Source: Anaerolineaceae bacterium
GTDB taxonomy: Bacteria > Chloroflexota > Anaerolineae > Anaerolineales > Anaerolineaceae
Length of the DNA stretch: 47,081 nt
Assembly (NCBI GenBank): GCA_018056725.1
Contig: JAGPFF010000014.1
Coordinates: forward strand, 1 to 47,081
Reading direction: 5' to 3'
The stretch's first letter is position 1, and each line of letters begins with the position of its first letter. Shown here piece after piece: positions 43,002-47,081 of the stretch. Position numbers and translations under genes: made by a program. A model generated the notes under the pieces. That model searched no databases. It had not been told where the DNA came from and saw only the letters and a program-made list of their open reading frames with translations.

Positions 43002-44315
43002 ATGGTCTTTGAATGGCAGGCTTTACTAATTCTGTTCCTTTTACGTCTGGGCGAATTAACCAGCCTAACCTTTTTTCTTTCTCCTATTTTGAAACGAAAA
43101 AAGGGCAGATTGTTCATCCCCCTGGTAATTCTATTTGCTTCCTTGTTGCTCGTTGTCATTAACGAAATGGTCTATCATGTTGATTGGGAAGGCGAATTCG
43201 TATTCATGAGTTTTCTATACTATCCCATCATTCTTCTTTTTTTGATGACCGTCTATAATATTTCTCTAAAGGAGGGGTTGTACTTTTTATTATTGTATTT
43301 TCTAAGTGTTCACGCTTTACGAATTCTCGTGATTCAAGGCATGTCGGCTTATTTTCATCTCTCTTTTCTTGCCGCAGAAATCACCTTTTTAGAAAACCTC
43401 GTCATCACTGCGCTGATCCTTATATTCTTGAATATCGTTTTTTGGTTACTAAAACCATTTGTGTTTCGTCATCCTGACCATCACCTCACCTGGTATCAGT
43501 TGGGATTCAGCTTTATTGCCACCATACCAGTGATTTATATGACCAACCTGTTTTTGGTCATGAGGGTAAATATCAGCGAAATTCCTTTTTCAGCACTTGC
43601 CATCGGGCTAGTATGCAGCATCTGCGGAATGGTGATCGTCATCGGTTATAACAATACTTTGGCACTAGCCAAAGATAAAAAAGATGTGGCTGTACTTGAA
43701 ACCCTACTAGCAACACAGGAAAAGCAATATCAACTTAAGAAAGAAACAATTGACCTTATTAATGCAAAATATCATGACTTAAAAAAGCAAATCAAGATCA
43801 TCGCTGCTATCGATTCCATTGATGAACGTGAGACATATCTTGAAAATATAAAAAACCAAATCAGCGTTTATGACGCTTTCCACAATAGCGGGAACGATAC
43901 TTTGGATATTGTGCTGGCAGATAAGGACATGGAATGCCGTAAGGCAGGGATAAATCTTTTGACATTCATTGATGGTGCAAAACTTGATTTTCTCCGTCCT
44001 TTGGATATTGTCACTATTTTTAGCAACGCCCTCGATAACAGCATTGAAGCGGTCAAAATGCTATCTGAATCTGAGCGTACAATCTCGGTGCGCATGCGTG
44101 AATATGACACCTGGATGACCATCAACTTTGAAAATCCTTTCAACGGAAAAGTAAAATGGAAAGGCGAACGTCTGATTTCCCTAAAACTAGATAGCGATGA
44201 ACATGGTTTTGGTTTACTAAACATAAAAAAAGCAGTAAGTGGCTATGGGGGGAATGTTACCGTCGAAGCACAGAGTAATCAGTTTATATTAACGATCCTT
44301 TTCCCAAAAAGATAG
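43002..44315 (+). CDS. AgrC/NatK-type GHKL sensor histidine kinase
   Basis: A 437-residue membrane kinase. Six or seven transmembrane helices fill residues 1-220, followed by a coiled linker, H258 in AKYHDLKKQI (HPK10-type phosphoacceptor) and a GHKL ATPase with NALDN (342-346), EHGFGLLNIKKAV and a C-terminal strand. In this class the membrane domain binds an external ligand such as a peptide or small molecule, and the partner is a LytTR regulator, which is encoded at the other end of this cluster. It starts 4 bp after the HemW-like gene. AT-rich codon use matches the rest of the island. Confidence 0.87.
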   Translation: MVFEWQALLILFLLRLGELTSLTFFLSPILKRKKGRLFIPLVILFASLLLVVINEMVYHVDWEGEFVFMSFLYYPIILLFLMTVYNISLKEGLYFLLLYFLSVHALRILVIQGMSAYFHLSFLAAEITFLENLVITALILIFLNIVFWLLKPFVFRHPDHHLTWYQLGFSFIATIPVIYMTNLFLVMRVNISEIPFSALAIGLVCSICGMVIVIGYNNTLALAKDKKDVAVLETLLATQEKQYQLKKETIDLINAKYHDLKKQIKIIAAIDSIDERETYLENIKNQISVYDAFHNSGNDTLDIVLADKDMECRKAGINLLTFIDGAKLDFLRPLDIVTIFSNALDNSIEAVKMLSESERTISVRMREYDTWMTINFENPFNGKVKWKGERLISLKLDSDEHGFGLLNIKKAVSGYGGNVTVEAQSNQFILTILFPKR

Positions 44316-44432
44316 CTCTCAATCTACTGATCTGTATGCTCGATAACTCCAGATTCGCTTCGCTCTTATAGAATCGGATTAGTTGACAGGTCTACCCCTC
44401 TTAATTCAAATCGCGGGAATACTTGAGAAGGT

Positions 44433-45923
44433 TTACAGCTGAAGTAAAGATGTCGGTGTGTCTTTGTGCCACCTTGTTTGACGCTGATACGCATGCGCTA
44501 CACGGAAAAGGACATCCTCCTGGAAATGCGGACCCAGAAGCTGGATCCCCACTGGCAAATGCTCTGCATCGAACCCCACCGGCAGCGCCAGACCAGGTAT
44601 GCCAGCCAGGTTGATCGGCAGGGTGAAGACATCCTCCAGATACATCGCCAGCGGATCACCCGCATGCTCTCCCAGCTTGAAGGCTGTGGAAGGAGCTACC
44701 GGGCAGGCAATAATATCTACCCGGCTAAAAGCCTCATCAAAATCCCGTTTGATCAATGTACGCACTTTCTGCGCCTGTCCGTAATAGGCATCATAGTAGC
44801 CAGCAGAGAGGGCGTAAGTGCCAAGCATGATGCGACGCTTCACTTCGGGACCAAAGCCAACACCGCGCGTTCGGCGATACATCTCCCATAAACTGGCAGA
44901 GGGTTCCCGAAGCCCAAACCGGACACTGTCATACCGCGCCAGGTTGGCGGAGGCTTCCGCCGGGGCGATGATGTAGTAAACCGGCAGGGCATATTCGGTG
45001 TGGGGCAGGCTGACTTCTACCACTTCTGCACCCAGTTCGCGGAGGGTTTCAACCGCTGCCAGTACCTTTTCATGTACGTCCGCTTGAATCCCTTCGATAA
45101 AATATTCTTTTGGAATACCTACACGCAATCCGTCCAATCGTTCATCTTTTTCGAGAGAGATTTCGGGGAGCGGGAAATCCACGCTGGTACCATCCAGCGG
45201 GTCTACACCTGCCATGATTGAAAATAACAGTGCGGTGTCTTGCGCGTCGCGGGCGAAAACTCCCATCGAATCCAACGAGGATCCATAAGCAACCAGCCCA
45301 TACCGCGAGACGCGACCGTACGTCGGTTTGATACCCGTCACCCCACAGAACGAAGCAGGCTGACGGATTGAGCCACCCGTATCGGAGCCGATAGCTGCAG
45401 GCACCAGCCTGGCTGCCACAGCCGCAGCACTGCCACCGGAGGATCCGCCAGGAACGCGGGTAGTATCCCAAGGATTTAATGTGGCTCCGAATGCAGAGGT
45501 TTCTGTTGAAGACCCCATGGCAAACTCATCGGTATTTGTCTTGCCAACAACGATTGCTCCGGCATCCAAAAGGCGTTGAACAGCCGTGGCAGTAAACGGG
45601 GCGACGAAATCAGCCAGAATCTTTGAGCCGCAGGTGCAGCGCATATCAGCAACGGTAATCAAGTCTTTTACGGCGATCGGCAGCCCCAACAGGGGAGGCA
45701 GGTCAACATCATCATGAGCGCGGGCAGCCACGTAACGGCGATCGGCTTCCTCTGCACTTCTGAACGCTTGTTCAAATCCGAGGGTGATGAACGCGTGCAG
45801 GTGGGGTTCCAGCCGGTTAATCCTTTCCATGTGCGCAGTCAGCAGCTCGCAGCAGGAGAAATCCCCCTTGCGCAGACCAGCCAGCATTTCGTAAACAGAA
45901 AGGAAAACGAGCGACTCGTTCAT
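44433..45923 (-). CDS. gatA: Aspartyl/glutamyl-tRNA amidotransferase subunit A
   Basis: A 496-residue amidase-signature enzyme that releases ammonia from glutamine for tRNA-bound Glu/Asp amidation. The catalytic triad is complete: K86 in LPIAVKDLI, cis-Ser S161 in GGSSGGS and nucleophile S185 in [12 protein letters not shown]. It overlaps gatC by 4 bp (ATGA). gatB is about 10 kb away, so this organism splits the gatCAB set into gatCA and gatB. Confidence 0.96.
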   Translation of the reverse strand: MNESLVFLSVYEMLAGLRKGDFSCCELLTAHMERINRLEPHLHAFITLGFEQAFRSAEEADRRYVAARAHDDVDLPPLLGLPIAVKDLITVADMRCTCGSKILADFVAPFTATAVQRLLDAGAIVVGKTNTDEFAMGSSTETSAFGATLNPWDTTRVPGGSSGGSAAAVAARLVPAAIGSDTGGSIRQPASFCGVTGIKPTYGRVSRYGLVAYGSSLDSMGVFARDAQDTALLFSIMAGVDPLDGTSVDFPLPEISLEKDERLDGLRVGIPKEYFIEGIQADVHEKVLAAVETLRELGAEVVEVSLPHTEYALPVYYIIAPAEASANLARYDSVRFGLREPSASLWEMYRRTRGVGFGPEVKRRIMLGTYALSAGYYDAYYGQAQKVRTLIKRDFDEAFSRVDIIACPVAPSTAFKLGEHAGDPLAMYLEDVFTLPINLAGIPGLALPVGFDAEHLPVGIQLLGPHFQEDVLFRVAHAYQRQTRWHKDTPTSLLQL

Positions 45924-46207
45924 TCCAACACCGGTGGAACCTGGAATTGATCCTTGCGCTGCGCAGGGGCATTGGCAAGTACTTGCTGCGTGGCAAGCCC
46001 TGCAGTGGGTTCATCAGGGCGCAAACGGACGGCGGATTGCAATACACTGGCAGTTGGCAGGATTCCTGCGGTGTCCAGTTCTTGCAGTCGCGCCACGTGG
46101 TCCAGGATGGCAGAGAGTTGCTGCTGGTATTGCTCCTTTTCGGCGTCAGTTAATTCGAGCCGGGCAAGCTGAGCGATATGTTCGACCTCTTCCAGGGTTA
46201 ATTTCAT
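45920..46207 (-). CDS. gatC: Aspartyl/glutamyl-tRNA amidotransferase subunit C
   Basis: A 95-residue subunit that stabilises GatA and wraps between GatA and GatB. MKLTLEEVEHIAQLARLELT is the canonical N-terminus, LDHVARLQELDT follows and LRPDEPTAGL is the conserved loop. The frame extends to 46234, but a TATAAT box ends 6 nt before the ATG at 46207 and there is no ribosome-binding site, so the gene is probably leaderless. Confidence 0.93.
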   Translation of the reverse strand: MKLTLEEVEHIAQLARLELTDAEKEQYQQQLSAILDHVARLQELDTAGILPTASVLQSAVRLRPDEPTAGLATQQVLANAPAQRKDQFQVPPVLE

Positions 46208-46213
46208 GCGCCA

Positions 46214-46219
46214 ATTATA
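46214..46219 (-). promoter_or_regulatory. -10 box of gatCA
   Basis: Minus-strand TATAAT followed by 6 nt and then the gatC ATG, the exact spacing that puts transcription start on the A of the start codon. A -35 box is not recognised. Confidence 0.6.
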
Positions 46220-46270
46220 ACCGAGCCGTTCCATCTCCTCGGCTGTTTCGGTAACTATTTTTCAATTTTG

Positions 46271-46299
46271 TTGAATTTGCAGCCAAAATGACCTATACT
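46271..46299 (+). promoter_or_regulatory. Promoter of DUF4332 gene
   Basis: TTGAAT (46271-46276) and TATACT (46294-46299) with a 17-bp spacer, 32 nt before the ATG. Confidence 0.75.
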
Positions 46300-46331
46300 A
46301 AAAGCACAAATTTATTAGAGGAGGAAACCTT

Positions 46332-46736
46332 ATGCCAAGTATTATCGATATCGAAGGGATTGGACCTGTCTACAAAAAGAAACTAAAAGCAGCGGGGATT
46401 GCTACCACAGAAAAATTGCTTGAGGTGGGAGGAACTCCAAAAGGTCGTAAGGAACTGGCGGAAAAAGCCGGAATTGACGAAACGCTCATTCTGGAATGGG
46501 TCAACCTTGCCGACTTGTTCCGCATAAAAGGCGTGGGCAGTGAGTATTCCGACCTGCTGGAAGAAGCCGGCGTGGACACAGTAGTTGAGCTTGCCAAACG
46601 TGTCCCGAAGAATCTGTTTGAAAAAATGGTGGAGATCAACAACACCAAGAAACTTGTCCGTAAGATGCCTGTTGAAAAGCAGGTGGCGGATTGGGTGGAG
46701 CAGGCTAAAAAACTTCCCCGCCTGGTCAGTTATTAA
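46332..46736 (+). CDS. DUF4332 helix-hairpin-helix protein
   Basis: A 134-residue protein made of two helix-hairpin-helix-like units: IDIEGIGPVYKKKLKAAGI with TTEKLLEVG, and FRIKGVGSEYSDLLEEAGV with TVVELAKRV. DUF4332 proteins resemble the DNA-binding HhH modules of polymerases and RecA-associated proteins; nucleic-acid binding is plausible but unproven. It is a single-gene unit with a clear promoter, GAGGAGG ribosome-binding site and terminator. Confidence 0.85.
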   Translation: MPSIIDIEGIGPVYKKKLKAAGIATTEKLLEVGGTPKGRKELAEKAGIDETLILEWVNLADLFRIKGVGSEYSDLLEEAGVDTVVELAKRVPKNLFEKMVEINNTKKLVRKMPVEKQVADWVEQAKKLPRLVSY

Positions 46737-46754
46737 GATTTACCAACGAATTTT

Positions 46755-46785
46755 AGGGTGAGAAGCCTTCTCACCCTATTTTTTT
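46755..46785 (+). terminator. Intrinsic terminator of DUF4332 gene
   Basis: AGGGTGAGAA pairs perfectly with TTCTCACCCT across a 3-nt loop, followed by ATTTTTTT. Confidence 0.93.
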
Positions 46786-46801
46786 AATTGGAAAAATATT
46801 T

Positions 46802-47081
46802 ATGAAGACTATCATTATTGCCTCAGATAACCCGGTGAAAGCCAGGGCGGCGCAGTCAGGATTTGAACGCCTGTTTCCCGAAGAATCCTTCCTTGTTCAC
46901 CCCCTCAACCCGGCGCTTCCTTTGCCCGCGCAACCTTTTTCAGATGAAGAGACCCTCCAATGCGCCGTGGAACGGGTGCGCGGAATCCGCAAATTGGAAC
47001 CCCAGGCAGATTACTGGGTGGGTATTGAAGGTGGCGTAACGGAGCGTTCGATTGGTATGGAAACTTTTGCCTGGGTGGTCA
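46802..47081 (+). CDS. yjjX: Inosine/xanthosine triphosphatase, YjjX family (3'-truncated)
   Basis: The first 93 residues of a YjjX/NTPase_I protein, which hydrolyses non-canonical ITP/XTP and so cleans the nucleotide pool. MKTIIIASDNPVKARAAQSG is the family N-terminus, followed by QPFSDEETLQCAVERV and DYWVGIEGGV with METFAWVV, all expected. The reading frame stays open to the last base of the window. The ATG has no strong ribosome-binding site; it lies 16 nt after the preceding terminator's T-run. Confidence 0.85.
   Translation, partial: MKTIIIASDNPVKARAAQSGFERLFPEESFLVHPLNPALPLPAQPFSDEETLQCAVERVRGIRKLEPQADYWVGIEGGVTERSIGMETFAWVV

Noticed and set aside
44316..44432. Terminator or RNA gene between the sensor kinase and gatA
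   Set aside because: Only a weak GATTC/GAATC pairing is present, without a T-run; nothing supportable.
1..47081. CRISPR arrays, tRNA/rRNA genes, transposases, phage genes or attachment sites
   Set aside because: Looked for on both strands by eye; no regularly spaced repeats, tRNA-like CCA-ending cloverleaf, rRNA blocks, DDE/tyrosine recombinase or phage proteins were recognised. A short tRNA could be missed without a covariance search.

Overview
The window looks like a chromosomal stretch of an anaerobic Chloroflexota bacterium, probably Anaerolineae-like. This is inference from gene content, not a phylogeny. The pointers are an FMN-riboswitch-controlled NMT1/THI5-type riboflavin ABC transporter (a RibXY arrangement known from Chloroflexus), a bacterial translin, a BTAD-AAA-TPR regulator, DUF4332 and DUF2804 proteins, several apparently leaderless genes, and a Tat-exported flavoprotein reductase. 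Both ends cut a gene: mutS2 lacks its N-terminus at base 1, and a YjjX-type inosine/xanthosine triphosphatase runs off at 47081.

Layout. 1-10.2 kb: mutS2 (+) faces a long leftward run: ssb, DUF3467, translin, (terminator), nadK, a zinc-ribbon membrane protein, recN and a 1187-aa BTAD/AAA/TPR regulator. This run is mostly DNA maintenance plus NADP supply. 10.4-14.8 kb: a secreted LysM protein, a cytosolic sulfite-oxidase-fold molybdoenzyme, a GAF-GAF NarL-type histidine kinase and holB. 14.7-17.6 kb: a leftward three-gene ABC importer under a clear FMN riboswitch with its own promoter and a terminator hairpin. 17.7-24 kb: a small membrane protein, a DinB-fold protein, SRP RNA, a methyltransferase, a pcrA/uvrD helicase, an unusual 183-bp nested inverted repeat, and an L-lactate permease. 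24-28.5 kb: mrp, a GerMN lipoprotein, an SGNH hydrolase, a PlsC acyltransferase and a DUF2804 protein. 28.5-38.7 kb (mostly leftward): a GT2/GT39-like lipid-linked glycosylation pair, glutamate dehydrogenase with a structured leader, gatB, coaX (+), then a translationally coupled nucleotidyltransferase / 82-aa orphan / aminotransferase trio, and yccF.

38.7-44.3 kb is the stand-out. It is an AT-richer, co-oriented four-gene island: a LytTR response regulator, a Tat-lipoprotein FAD reductase, a HemW-like radical-SAM homologue that has lost two of its three cluster cysteines, and an AgrC-type GHKL sensor kinase. I read it as a self-regulated anaerobic reductase module of unknown substrate, with a radical-SAM-derived pseudoenzyme as an unexplained component.

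44.4-47 kb: gatC-gatA (leftward), a DUF4332 helix-hairpin-helix protein with its own promoter and terminator, and the truncated yjjX.

A recurring feature is a -10 box only 6-10 nt before the start codon with no ribosome-binding site (holB, the SGNH hydrolase, GT2, gatB, gatC, and nadK from its second ATG). This suggests frequent leaderless translation. No tRNA, rRNA, CRISPR array, transposase or phage gene was seen.
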